A DNA stretch of 64,000 bases from Limnomonas spitsbergensis (taxonomy: Eukaryota > Chlorophyta > Chlorophyceae > Chlamydomonadales). Below are positions 40,401-51,322 of the stretch, piece after piece. The notes beneath the pieces were generated by a model that saw only the letters and a list, made by a program, of their open reading frames with translations, did not search any database and was not told where the DNA came from. The stretch spans positions 186,001-250,000 of the forward strand of contig JAYJMM010000025.1 in assembly GCA_037349105.1 (NCBI GenBank), read 5' to 3'. The first letter of the stretch is position 1. The number at the start of each line of letters is the position of its first letter. The translations under genes were made by a program, and so were the position numbers.

Positions 40401-41032
40401 TCTAATCCGTGCGACCCTAGTGCCCACCCGTTTGGGGTTTACAGCATGGAGGAGCCTTTTGCCCCCCGCTCCCAGGGTTGACCATCACCCCTAATCCGCG
40501 CGACCCTAGTGCCCACCCGTTAGGGTTTACAGCATGGATGAGCCTTTCGCCCCCGCTCCCAGGGTTGACCATCACCCCTAATCCGTGCGACCCTAGTGCC
40601 GACCCGTTTGGGGTTTACAGCATGGAGGAGCCTTTTGCCCCCCGCTCCCAGGGTTGACCATCACCCCTAATCCGTGCGACCCTAGTGCCCACCCGTTTGG
40701 GGTTTACAGCATGGAGGAGCCTTTTGCCCCCCCGCTCCCAGGGTTGACCATCACCCCTAATCCGTGCGACCCTAGTGCCCACCCGTTTGGGGTTTACAGC
40801 ATGGAGGAGCCTTTCGCCCCCGGCTCCCTGGGTTGACCATCACCCCTAATCCGTGCGACCCTAGTGCCCACCCGTTTGGGGTTTACAGCATGGAGGAGCC
40901 TTTTGCCCCCCCGCTCCCAGGGTGGACCATCACCCCTAATCCGTGCGACCCTAGTGCCCACCCGTTTGGGGTTTACAGCATGGAGGAGCCTTTCCCCCCC
41001 GCTCCCAGGGTTGACCATCCTCAGGGTTGACC
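37495..41032 (+). repeat. 89-90-bp minisatellite, about 39 copies, with 4-unit higher-order blocks
   Basis: The unit runs gggttgaccatcacccctaa, tccgtgcgaccctagtgccc, acccgtttggggtttacagc, atggaggagccttttg and a C run before gctccca. Unit length depends on the C run, so a 90-bp unit keeps the frame and an 89-bp unit shifts it. Apparent frames end every two to four units. A variant with gttagggttta and atggatgagcc recurs at 37,744, 38,101 and 38,458, giving a 357-bp higher-order period. Gttagggttta resembles telomeric repeats. There is no evidence that it is translated. Confidence 0.93.
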
Positions 41033-41149
41033 ATCCTCACGCGTTTGGCGGCGCTTCTGGCTTAAATACCTGGAGCACATTTTGAGAAATCCAAGCGGCG
41101 TGGACAACATAATGAACAAACCATGAAGGGAATTCGACAAAAGGCTGGC

Positions 41150-41645
41150 AATGCATTGAAGGGGCGTGCATGCACCAAGGCACTGCATGGGCAGGCTTGC
41201 ATCAAGGTGCTGCATGGCCATGCGTGCATCAAGGTGCTGCATGGGCATACATGCATTAAGATGCTGCATGGCTGCGCATGCATGCATCAAGGTGCTGCAT
41301 GGGCATGCATGCCTTAATGCGCTGCATGGCCGCGCATGCATGCATGAAGGCCCTGCATGGACGCGCATGCATGCATCAAGGCGCTGCATAACCGCGCATG
41401 CATGCATCAAGGCGCTGCATGGGCGTGCATGCATTCAGGCTCTGCAAGGCTCCGCATGCATGCATCAAGGCACTGCATGGACATGCATGTATAAGGTGCT
41501 GCATGGGCCTGCATGCATAAGGTGCTGCATGGCCTGCATGCATGCCGGCCCTGCAAGAGCGTGCATGCATGCATGCATGAGCTGCCTGGGCATGCATGCA
41601 TGAGCTGCCTGGGCATGCATGGGCTGAATCAGCCTGCATGCATGG
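41150..41645 (+). repeat. GCATGCATCAAGG(C/T)GCTGCATGG minisatellite
   Basis: About fourteen irregular units of 30-37 bp built from gcatgcat, caaggcgctgcatggg and variants. Runs of alternating purine-pyrimidine (gcatgcatgcatgcat) could favour Z-DNA or cruciforms. Confidence 0.88.
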
Positions 41646-42541
41646 GCTGCAGGGTACGAAAGTAAAGAGATGAGAGGAAAACTTGGGAAGTGCCTGGTGC
41701 ATTGTGTGACAGTCATGCATGTTGGACTGGTGCGCAACTGCCAAAAACTCGATGACCCGTTCTTTGAGATGAAATATATTAAATAATGTACCTTTGTTGC
41801 ATAGCCAATTCCAGCCGCATGCTCCAGGCCATGTTTCAGTGGGTGCTAGGAAGGCATCCCTGGGACCATGTGGGTAGAGCCTTGATCAGCTAGGCCAGGC
41901 CAACCAAGCAACAGTGCTTGTTGCACCCTCCAAGGGCACAGTCCATGATATCACAATATGTAGCTAAATTTTGGCTAAAGCACCCGAAACAAACAGTGCA
42001 CAAAGCAAGGCCTTCATGGACACAGTCCATGATCCAAAGATGTAGCTTAATTGTGGCTGAAGCATCGAAACCAGAGCCTGGAACTATCAGTGATTGAGTG
42101 GCCGATTCAAGTTTGATGTTTCAGACAGCTGTTGCGCTTGGAAAGTTGGAATGTAGCCGGAATGTAGGCCTACATGTAGGATGCACAAGGACATTCTTGG
42201 CATGACGCTTTATTGCCGTTTTATACCAGGGAGCTCGTTGCCATCCGTACCATAAAAGGGCAAATATCCTGAAGCGCTCTGTGTTCGGCGACGCTTCTAC
42301 GCCACGACATCTCGGGTGCACCGGTCGCGGTCGACGCGGATTTCCTCCAGCAAAATGATGCCAACCGTCCTCCGACGGGGATGGAACAGATTCCGCTAAC
42401 CGTCCCGTATCCGTGCGAAGCCAGGGTTGTGACGATTTACCATGCTTCTACCAAGCCATACATAACCATCCCACGCGATCTTGTGATACACCCATTCCTC
42501 TCCTCTTCTTCAGACTTCCCTACTCCAGCAAATTATTCCCA
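41646..42541 (+). promoter_or_regulatory. Upstream region of the LHCII gene
   Basis: Non-coding. A TATA-like cataaaagg at about 42,251-42,259 lies about 285 bases before the ATG. The pyrimidine-rich tract cctctcctcttcttcag at 42,497-42,513 could be a 5' UTR intron acceptor. No light-regulatory element was identified. Confidence 0.4.
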
Positions 42542-43806
42542 ATGTCTGCCATCATGAAGAAGCAGGTCATGTCCACTATGTCCAGGCGCTCCAGCGTCAT
42601 GGTGCAGGCTGCCAAGACAGGCAAGAAGACCGTCTCCAGGTCCTCCGACTCTATGGTGAGTTATTATGGCTGACTTGCATTTGATTGTCGCGACTTTTCC
42701 GCTTGCATCCACTGCATTCTTCCCCTAGGGCTCGGCATTTATAACGGGAAAATGAGACGTTTCAACTTTCGTCCAATGAATTGTATTCCTCTTCCTCTGT
42801 TTTTCGCTTCTACACCTACCTCGAGTTCAACGATAGCATATGCCAATACCTGATTTTCTCCTTGCCTTGTTTTTCCTCTGTCTGATTCATACCTGCCCCT
42901 ACTTGTTGCTTGCCCTTCGCAGTGGTACGGTCCCGAGCGATCCCTGTTCCTGGGCCCCTTCACCGCCTCCCCGTCATACCTGACCGGAGAGTTCCCCGGT
43001 GATTACGGCTGGGTGAGTCTGCCGCTTTGATTCAGAGAGACGCGATGGGTCAATGTTGAGACCTAGACATTTCATTTTGAAAACGAGATCTCCTGAACTG
43101 GATCCCGCTGGAACCGTCACAACAATTATGCTGGCATGGTCGTATATCCGTCCTCTTTGTTTCCAACTGCCCTGTCAAGCCGTAATCGTGCCTTCATTTC
43201 CACAGTATATTTGTAACTCATTGCTTTCCTTCCCATCCCTTGCAGGATACCGCTGGTCTGTCCGCCGACCCTGAGACCTTCTCCAGGTACCGCACCACTG
43301 AGGTCATCCATGCCCGCTGGGCCATGCTTGGCGCCCTGGGCTGCCTCGTCCCTGAGCTGGACCAGTCCCCCAACGCCCAGCCCGTCTGGTTCAAGGCTGG
43401 CGCACAGATCTTCAACGTCGGCGGCCTTGACTATCTTGGCCTGCCCAGCCTGATCCACGCCCAGTCCATCGTTGCAATCGTGGCCTGCCAGGTCATCCTC
43501 ATGGGACAGGCTGAGGCCTTCCGTGCCGGTGGTGCTGCCGAGTCTGTTGGCCTTGAAGACCTAGACACCCTGTACCCTGGTGGCCCCTTCGACCCCTTGG
43601 GCCTGGCTGACGACCCTGACACCTTCGCTGAGCTCAAGGTGAAGGAGATCAAGAACGGACGCCTCGCCATGTTCTCCATGCTGGGCTTCTACGTGCAGGC
43701 CATCGTGACCGGAAAGGGCCCCTTGGAGAACCTGACCACCCACCTGGCTGACCCCGTCGCCAACAACGCCTTCATCTACGCCACCAAGTTCACCCCCAGC
43801 GCATAA
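42542..43806 (+). CDS. Chlorophyll a/b-binding protein of LHCII (Lhcb type)
   Basis: Three exons: 42542-42655, 42923-43012 and 43246-43806 (TAA). Both introns are phase 0 with clean GTGAG...CAG ends, giving 254 residues, the usual LHCII length. Residues 1 to about 38 are a basic, Ser/Ala/Met-rich chloroplast transit peptide ([18 protein letters not shown]). Exon 2 begins [13 protein letters not shown], close to the WYGPDR trimerisation motif. Helix B has [16 protein letters not shown] (E87, H90, R92). Helix A has [17 protein letters not shown] (E202, N205, R207), the chlorophyll-binding and inter-helix ion pairs. [17 protein letters not shown] and HLADP follow, and the C-terminus is ATKFTPSA as in other chlorophytes. 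The product harvests light for photosystem II in the thylakoid membrane. The first in-frame ATG was chosen. It is the only gene here that is fully intact and of known function. Confidence 0.95.
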
Positions 43807-43964
43807 ACGTGCCACTGTATTTCTTTTTATTTCCTTCTAGAGCCGTGTGTTGATTTGAAGTAGCAAGTGCTGCAGCTTGAAATCATTTTTGTGCCATACC
43901 GAGAGCATGTGAATATATCGAGCGGAAATGAACTACTTTGAGATTCTGTTTGTACATGTATGCT

Positions 43965-43969
43965 TGTAA
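43965..43969 (+). terminator. TGTAA polyadenylation signal
   Basis: TGTAA, the standard chlorophyte poly(A) signal, lies 159 bases after the LHCII stop codon. Confidence 0.75.
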
Positions 43970-44099
43970 TAATATGATGCAATGCTTGATGGTATTGAAT
44001 CCGAGCTGCAGCTGCCTCCTGGACCCATGGGATTTGGCAAGCATCACTTCAGTGAACAGTGAATTAACACTTAAGAAACATAGGGCCCAGAGGTAAAAC

Positions 44100-44960
44100 A
44101 TCATGAACTAGCCATGAACACCCAAGGGACGACTTCCGAGTGAAGTCTCCAGCGGAAACCATTAGCACATCACCTAATTAACAAATGCAGCAAAAGACTG
44201 AGCACCTGTCAACTCATCACTTGCCTTCCTTATCAATGACATGACCCCTCCGGGCCCTGCCCAACAAGGCGTCAAACTGCCCGTTGGTAGGGAAAAAACT
44301 GAAGGAGAAGAACGTACAAGAGAACCCCCCCCCCCAAAATGAAAAGGCACCCTGAAGTATCCCTGCCCTTTTCAAACGTTGTTTACAAGAAGGAAAAGAA
44401 AACCAACAAACTAGGCATCAACAATGCCTACCATGTCCTCTACAAAAGTCAGAGCCTCCCACCCAAGTCTGCCCCGGTACATCTGTTGAAAGTCTGTGGT
44501 GCCCTCCGGCGGGGCTGTCCAACCTTTCTCCCTAAGTCTCTCCTTCACGCTAGGGCATTGGAAGCAGACATGCAGAGCATCCTCCACATGCTCGCCATCT
44601 CCCCTTGCCCAACACTGCTGACAGCAGCGTGTCTCACGTTGTTGACCGCTCCTCCATCCTCGCGTGTCAGCCGTGCTAACCGCACCGAGCCGCAACAGTG
44701 AGTTCGTGCGCACACAAGCGCACGCCCTATTGCTGGTGCGGCTCCTAGCTTCCACCAACACGACGCCCATCGTAGACTGGAGCCGGTAGGCGGCCACAGA
44801 CCTGTGTTCGGTAGCGGGGTCCCTAGTGTCTCCTCTTCCAGTCGCCTGAACCTGCACCTGCTGGTAGGCTGCGTCCACTAAGTGTAGCTCCTCTGGGACG
44901 GGGAGCGGCTGCATGTCAGAGACTGCCTCACACAGTTTGGGAGTACCTGTTCCATGCACC
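44100..44960 (-). mobile_element. 5'-truncated non-LTR (LINE) retrotransposon, minus copy
   Basis: About 44,930-44,411 (minus) is open and ends at a stop at 44,411. It carries the C-terminal cysteine region of a LINE polyprotein (CCQQCWARGDGEHVEDALHV, then CFQCPSVKERL) and the final FQQMYRGRLGWEALTFVEDM. The 3' UTR continues to about 44,230 with aacgggcagtttgac and gggcccggaggggtcatgtc (minus). The reverse-transcriptase part is absent, as in typical 5'-truncated insertions. It sits tail-first just downstream of the LHCII gene. Confidence 0.78.
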
Positions 44961-44969
44961 TGCTGACAG

Positions 44970-45325
44970 CTAGGGAAAGAGGTTGGACAGGCCCCCTGGA
45001 GGGTGCCACAGACTTTCAACAGTTGTTCCGGGACAGGCTTGGATGGGAGGCTCTGACATTTGTTGATGACGTTGTACGCTTTTTTGTTGCTAGGCCTAGT
45101 TTTTTGCTTTTCTCTGCCCTCTTGGGTAGGCTTGAGAGGGGCAAGGATACTTCGGACTGCCTTTTTCCCTTTTGGGGGGCTATTTCTTTCTCCGTAGTGT
45201 TCTTCTCCTTCTTTCCCTCTTACATCCAGTTCCTTTTCTTTTCTTGCAACGGGACAGTTGGGCGCCCACGCGGCCGAGCCTTTTTGAGCGGGGCCCAGAG
45301 GTTTCATGTCACTGACCTGCCTTAC
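44970..45325 (+). mobile_element. 5'-truncated LINE, plus copy (head-to-head with the previous)
   Basis: The plus strand reads GWTGPLEGATDFQQL and RDRLGWEALTFVDDV, the same C-terminus as the minus copy. A T-rich 3' UTR and the family tail follow (aacgggacagttgggcgccc, gcggccgagcc, gggcccagaggtttcatgtc). The two copies are only a few bases apart, in inverted orientation. Confidence 0.78.
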
Positions 45326-45690
45326 TTATGAAGTTCACCCTCAAACTGTGTCTCAAATTATAGTAACTGCCAGTACACTCAACAACAGAACTTCTTAAGT
45401 CACACCTGGCATAAAAGAGTACCCAAGCGCTTGTGCCATAGTAGTGTACCAAACCAGAATCAGTAATTATTCCTAACCCACCTCATTCCTACTTGGCTAT
45501 CGCCCGAGTGGGCTTAATGGACATACCCTTGACATGGTAGATAAGCTACTGACCTATTGTGACTTGTGGGGGCTCCGTCTGCGCATATTTACACTTTTGA
45601 AATAGGCAACGTATTTTCAGCATGTTTTGATGGTGCTTACCTGCTGAGCCCAGCTTACCACTCAGCCGCACATGGCTGGTAGGGGTCTAG
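45326..45690. other. No gene recognised
   Basis: Unique-looking non-coding DNA between LINE fragments. Confidence 0.4.
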
Positions 45691-45739
45691 CATGCTAAAT
45701 TCCAGCTACTTGGCACAGCCAAGACGATGGTGCAACCAT

Positions 45740-46432
45740 GTCACTCTCCCACCTTATGTCAATGAAGTTACAACTCTTAGCCCTGCTAAAAAATAGGCTC
45801 AGCCGCATGGGCGCTCTACCTTTTGGTCGGGAGGGAAAAGGAAGACAACGAGGAAAATAAAGTAGAAGAAAAAATATCAGAAGCCTTACACCCCTTAAAG
45901 GAAAGAAAGTCCGGAGAATCCCTGGCATTTTGGGAGTCAAGCCTACAAGAAGTGAACGACGTTACACATCTGGGTCATGCACAAGTAGGCTCGGCCGAGT
46001 AGGCGCCCAAGTGTGCACATGGGAGAAAAGAAAAGAAAACACAAAAGGAAGAAGGAACACAAAACAGAGGAACAGGGAGAGGCCGGGAAGGCAAACACGT
46101 CCGACGGCAAGCCTACAAGATTTGAAAATAACAGAAAGGAGAGCCAGCAAGAAGGAACGCGAAGGGGAAATATCTGCCCCCCCCCAAAGAGAACCGGAAT
46201 CTCAGCCCCTCTAGACTTTACCCTTAAGCGATGTCAACCACATCTTGGACAAAAGCCAGAGCCTGCCACACATGCTTTCCCCCTTCCTCTCTTTCCTCTT
46301 GTGCCTTCTCCCTTGATGACAAGAGTGTCCACAAAAGCGGTCAATGACATTACACCTCTGGGCCCTGTTAAAAAAGGCTCGGCCACGTGGGCGCCCTACT
46401 GTCTCGTTGGAAGAAAAGGCAGGGACCTGTCT
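45740..46432 (-). mobile_element. Three decayed LINE 3' tails
   Basis: Near 45,755-45,860, 45,950-46,045 and 46,205-46,430 the plus strand shows (a)tgacattacacctctgggccc, aaaaggctcggccgcgtgggcgcc variants and A/G-rich stretches: the reverse complement of the LINE tail. The last one also keeps gacaaaagccagagcct, the coding end. Nested or serial insertion of the family is likely. Confidence 0.65.
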
Positions 46433-46740
46433 GGCCACCAAGGGCTGAGGAGGTGGAGCAGGCCAGAACACGTGTATCTAAATTGTAGATACAGTGTAGC
46501 TGAGGGGGGGGATTGACCCGCCTGACCACCAAGGGCTGAGGAGGTGGAGCAGGCCAGTACACTTGTAGCTAAATTGTAGATACAGTGTAGCTGAGGGGGG
46601 GGGATTGACCCGCCTGACCACCAAGGGCTGAGGAGGTGGAGCATGCCAGTACACTTGTAGCTAAATTGTAGATACAATGTAGCTGAGAGGGAGGGGGTGG
46701 TGTTGATCTGCCTGGCCACGAAGGGCTGAGGAAGTCAGTC
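46433..46740 (-). repeat. 90-bp tandem repeat, about 3.4 copies
   Basis: Unit: ccaccaagggctgaggaggt, ggagcaggccagtacac, ttgtagctaaattgtagata, cagtgtagctgag, a G run, then gattgacccgcctga. Starts are near 46,437, 46,527, 46,618 and 46,718. Confidence 0.85.
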
Positions 46741-46789
46741 TTTGTGCTCACCAGACCAGCTTCAGGGCAACATGATTGCCCTCACTCGG

Positions 46790-49355
46790 TCGATAGGTAC
46801 CGAAGGGGGGGGGGGCGATAGGCATACGTCTGAAGGTACTGGCTGTAAGGTAACTGGATCTGGATGCATGTTCTCAGCTATATCGGTGATTGTTACAATA
46901 GGAAGCCTGTTCTTTTCTAAAGAGACTGAAGTAAAGGACCGGTGGCACTGCCGGGGATACAAAGGTCCCGGCAGGCCCTAATTAGACTATGTACTGGAAC
47001 ACCCGCGCCAGTGCAGCTGAATTTCTAACTATGTCGGTGCCTGCGAGACGGAGACACGCGGTCTCCGCTCTCGAAGCCCGGGTTCTGGCACGTATACGGG
47101 AATATACTGTGACAGCTGTCGCACCATAATCCCGTAAATGCGCCAATATGGTGCACTCAAAAAAAGGAGTCCTTAGACATGTCTCTGATACTCATAATTA
47201 ATTAAGGTACACTGCGGTGCAAAGTAAACCTGCTGTAAAGTAAGCAAGCTGTTAAGTACCGTAAAAACACTTTAACTTTAACTCCGCGCACCCTCCCAAA
47301 AAAGTTTTTTTCCGGCCGCGCACCCCAAAAAGAATTTTAAAAACGGTCGCGCAGCGAAGAAATTTTAATTTAATTTAACGCCGCGCAGCACGAAATTTAA
47401 TTAAACATCGCGCATCACTGGAAATAGTTTAAATTTCCGTCCACGCAGCACTTTCAGCCAGTAAAGTCAAATCGTGGCTATAGGGCCCGGGGGGCTCAGC
47501 GGTACTACGGAATTTGGCAGACCACCCTGAGGACCGCGGTTCGAAACCTGTCAATGCACGTTCAGCCAGTAATGCTAACCGTGAGTACCGGTAGTGCTCA
47601 TCTGAGTCATCAGTAGTGTTACCATGCAGGGCTATTTGGGTACACTGGACAAGGATGACTGAACGGATGTCGAATCAAACTGTCGCGCGCTAGCGCGCAA
47701 ATTTTTGTAAAAAATGTTGTTTTTAATTCATACCGCGCACCCCCAAAATAGTTGTTTGGGCACCTGACTGACGCTCCGCGCAGCGGCAATTTTTGAATTA
47801 ATATTAGCGCGCACCCATGTCCGCGCACCCCAATAATTATTTAATTGCGAGCGGAGCTAAAGTGGATCCACGGTAACTACACAGTTAGCGAGACAGCGGC
47901 TGATCGGGCCAGACCCCACTGGCTAGCTAGACTAGGCTGTTCACTAAGAGGGTTATGCCCCCTACTCTTCACTCACCCCCCCGCTCCCCACACTCCTGGC
48001 TCATCGAGGCACAGTGTGAGGCGACGGTATTATAAATAGGGGGTGGTATCCACCTTAATTCACTTAACATATGTACGTGCTCCGTTTAAGAACTTAAAAA
48101 TCATTTAGAAAGTAAAACCGTTTAGAACTTGAAACCATTTAGAAATTGAAACCATTTAGACTGAATCTGCTAAACTGAAACACCTAGATTAAACCTTATC
48201 CTGATATATTTTGCGAATCCTAATCATGGCTGCCCCGCCATCGGGCCCAGCCACACATTGTCATAGTTTGAATACACGGGAACCTCCTGGGTCAGCCTTC
48301 AAAACGCGCTCAATTAACCACTTCTAAAAGGACCCCCTCAGAAAATAGACTCGCTGCCCTTGCCCCACTGCACCTTTGACACCTGGCTCTCTGGGACACA
48401 GGAGACGCGTGCAGCACTGCAGCTGCAGCGATAAACAAACTTGTACCGCTCCACACATTTCTACCTAACTTGTTTCAACTAGATTCTTGACTCCAGGCCC
48501 CCGCTGGTTCAGCCGGGCGGCCTGCCCTTGTTCTCATTCGAGCATCATAGATTTTTTGCACTGATATCTCCTTTTAACAAGGGATATCCAAACTCGAGGC
48601 ACTCCCAAGGGCGCCTATCCTTCACCATAAAACATACTCACTTCAGGACTGCGAATCTCCTGCGGGCCCCGGGTTCTGACAATGGCCCCACTGCTCCATC
48701 CCTATGCGCCAGTCTAGTGTATGGCTTGTAGCCTAGGCCAGCGCCTTAGGTCTACCGTATTTTTTCTCACAATGCTCACACTCTTTGTCATCAAGAAGCA
48801 CAAAGCGACCTACGGCTCCTCCCCATTACTGGCGGTGGATCCGCTGCTCTAGCCCTTCGTTCACGATCCATCCGAGTCACTTGCAGCCCAGGCTTGTACT
48901 TCGGAGCTACCTTGATTTTTCCCGTACAAAAACTTTCAATCACACCTGTACCCGGCCGGGCAGCTTCCCGCAGCCTAGTCGCGATAGGGTCCTAACCCCG
49001 CAGCTCACTTCTCTGGCTGACTCCCGTTTCCCGCTGCTTGCCCCCGTTGTCCGCTGCAGTCTCTGACTCACTCAACCCATATATTTTGTTTTCAATTTAG
49101 CACAACCTTTTTCCCGGCTGCTACGCCCTCAGCCACCTCCACCAGCCGCCTCTGCTCCTGCAGCTACTTCCAACTTCCTCTCATGAACAGCCCGTACAAG
49201 ACATTGGGTTCCCCCCTCCCCGTGACATACTAGGTATCATATAATCCGTTGGGCATTGGTCTGGCTATGCCTCGTTCCAGCTGCTTAGAGGTTGGGTTGG
49301 TGGACATGACTTCAATCTCTGGCAGATCCATCACTGCCGCCGCTTGGTCGCGCGC
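46790..49355 (-). mobile_element. Diverged, truncated relative of the 17-kb element
   Basis: Plus-strand order: partial B (about 46,790-47,114, ending atactgtgaca), gc, A (47,117-47,975, starting tgtcgcaccataa), then an internal region beginning cccccccgctcccca. It has the same B-gc-A-internal arrangement and junction as at 20.1-21.0 kb. About 49,225-49,350 (minus) still matches the C-terminal tail of the element's integrase frame. A is about 620 bases longer here, with repeated gcgcgcaccc and cgcgcagc motifs. The element breaks off at the 69-bp minisatellite. Confidence 0.8.
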
Positions 49356-49429
49356 CAGTACTCCCACCTGCTGCTGTCATGCGCCTTGTCCCTCACCTGC
49401 TGTTGTTGCGCGCCTTGACTCTCATCTGC

Positions 49430-50830
49430 TGTTAAGGGAGGAGGGGGGCAGGGGGGAGGGTAAGGGGTGGGGTTGAGCTGTCAACATCTCCCCTGACCTG
49501 CTGGACAGCTGAAAGCAGCACGTTGAGAGTAAGGGGTGGGGTTGAGCCATCAACATCTCCCCTGACCTGCTGGACAGCTGAAAGCAGCACGTTGAGGGTA
49601 AGGGGTGGGTTTGAGCCATCAACATCTCCCCTGACCTGCTGGACAGCTGAAAGCAGCACGTTGAGGGTAAGGGGTGGGGTTGAGCCGTCAACATCTCCCT
49701 GACCTGCTGGACAGCTGAAAGCAGCACGTTGAGGGTAGGGGTGGGGTTCAGCCGTCAACATCTCCCCTGACCTGCTGGACAGCTGAAAGCAGCACGTTGA
49801 GGGTAAGGGGTGGGGTTGAGCCGTCAACATCTCCTCTGACCTGCTGGACAGCTGAAAGCAGCACGTTGAGGGTAAGGGGTGGGGTTGAGCCATCAACATC
49901 TCCCCTGACCTGCTGGACAGCTGAAAGCAGCACGTTGAGGGTAAGGGGTGGGGTTGAGCCGTCAACATCTCCCTGACCTGCTGGACAGCTGAAAGCAGCA
50001 CGTTGAGGGTAAGGGGTGGGGTTGAGCCGTCAACATCTCCCCTGACCTGCTGGACAGCTGAAAGCAGCACGTTGAGGGTAAGGGGTGGGGTTGAGCCGTC
50101 AACATCTCCCCTGACCTGCTGGACAGCTGAAAGCAGCACGTTGAGGGTAAGGGGTGGGGTTGAGCCGTCAACATCTCCCTTGACCTGCTGGACAGCTGAA
50201 AGCAGCACATTGAGGGTAAGGGGTGGGGTTGAGCCGTCCACATCTCCCTGACCTGCTGGACAGCTGAAAGCAGCACGTTGAGGGTAAGGGGTGGGGTTGA
50301 GCCGTCAACATCTCCCCTGACCTGCTGGACAGCTGAAAGCAGCACGTTGAGGGTAAGGGGTGGGGTTCTGCCGTCAACATCTCCCTTGACCTGCTGGACA
50401 GCTGAAAGCAGCACAATAGGGTAAGGGGTGGGGTTGAGCCGTCCACATCTCCCCTGACCTGCTGGACAGCTGAAAGCAGCACGTTGAGGGTAAGGGGTGG
50501 GGTTGAGCCGTCAACATCTCCCTGACCTGCTGGACAGCTGAAAGCAGCACGTTGAGGGTAAGGGGTGGGGTTGAGCCGTCAACATCTCCTCTGACCTGCT
50601 GGACAGCTGAAAGCAGCACGTTGAGGGTAAGGGGTGGGGTTGAGCCATCAACATCTCCCCTGACCTGCTGGACAGCTGAAAGCAGCACGTTGAGGGTAAG
50701 GGGTGGGGTTGAGCCATCAACATCTCCCCTGACCTGCTGGACAGCTGAAAGCAGCACGTTGAGGGTAAGGGGTGGGGTTGAGCCATCAACATCTCCCCTG
50801 ACCTACTGGACAGCTGAAAACAGCACGTAC
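49430..50830 (-). repeat. 69-bp minisatellite, about 20 copies, related to a splice-donor region
   Basis: Unit (plus): gggtaaggggtggggttgag, ccgtcaacatctcccctgac, ctgctggacagctgaaagca, gcacgttga. 69 is a multiple of three, so the minus strand stays open in a 23-residue repeat (TLNVLLSAVQQV, RGDVDGS) until a ccc/cccc change shifts it. VLLSAVQQ followed by gtcagg resembles MLLSAVKQ followed by gtaagt at the end of the exon at 51,240. The array probably grew from that exon/donor region. Confidence 0.9.
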
Positions 50831-51000
50831 CCAAAGTTTAGGGTTTAAGGTTTAGGGTTTAAGGTTTCGAATTTAGGGCACAAGGTATGAGGTTTAGGAT
50901 TTGGGGTATAAGGTTTAGGGTTCAGGTATAAGGATTTGGGGTAAAAGGTTTAGGGTTCAGGGATAAGGATTTGCGGTATAAGGTTTAGGGTGAAGCCCCG
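50831..51000 (+). repeat. Degenerate TTTAGGG-like repeats
   Basis: Repeats of tttagggtttaagg, ggtataaggtttagggttc and variants. The motif is close to the plant-type telomeric repeat but too irregular to be a telomere. Confidence 0.7.
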
Positions 51001-51239
51001 TCAGCATCTTGCGTTCCTGCCTGGCCTGTTTCACGGCTAGCAGCAGCATCCCCTTGCTTTAGAGTTCACCGAATAACAGCGTCCTGAATGAACTAGATTA
51101 ACCTTTTAGCTTCTCTGTCTAGCTGTCGTAGCGGTTTCTTTTTTGTTTTCTGTGCTGGTTTCCTCCCCGTTCGCTCTGCCTGGCCCTTGCGAAAAAGGCT
51201 GTGGGTGGTTGCGTCAACCATGTAACAATGACAACTTAC

Positions 51240-51322
51240 CTGTTTCACGGCTGACAGCAACATCTTCACAAAGACTGAGAACTTCTTGTAGTTGCCGGTC
51301 TTGGAGGTGATGTCCTCAATGT
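51240..51322 (-). pseudogene. VFL3: Isolated exon of a CCDC61/VFL3-like gene
   Basis: 83 bases on the minus strand with a clean acceptor (ctcccag) and donor (gtaagt). The exon reads DIEDITSKTGNYKKFSVFVK and MLLSAVKQ. This matches the conserved N-terminal head region of CCDC61, called VFL3 in Chlamydomonas, a basal-body/centriole scaffold protein (FIEDLTHKTGNFKQF-type motif, from memory of the family). No other exon of the gene was recognised. A second partial copy of its 5' end lies at about 51,418-51,448, and a decayed copy of its 3' end near 51,025-51,060. It is likely a fragment in a rearranged tract, though distant exons cannot be excluded. Confidence 0.6.

Noticed and set aside
37613..41018. 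Repeat proteins on both strands of the 90-bp minisatellite
   Set aside because: Frames open and close with C-run length, both strands are equally open, and there are no start or splice signals.
47480..47560. tRNA gene with GGTTCGAAACC
   Set aside because: Boxes A and B fit, but no clean cloverleaf could be drawn by eye. It is kept only as a possible SINE-like remnant.
49432..50241. 269-residue minus-strand repeat protein in the 69-bp array
   Set aside because: Openness follows from a unit length divisible by three. Single-base C-run changes break it, and no gene context was found.
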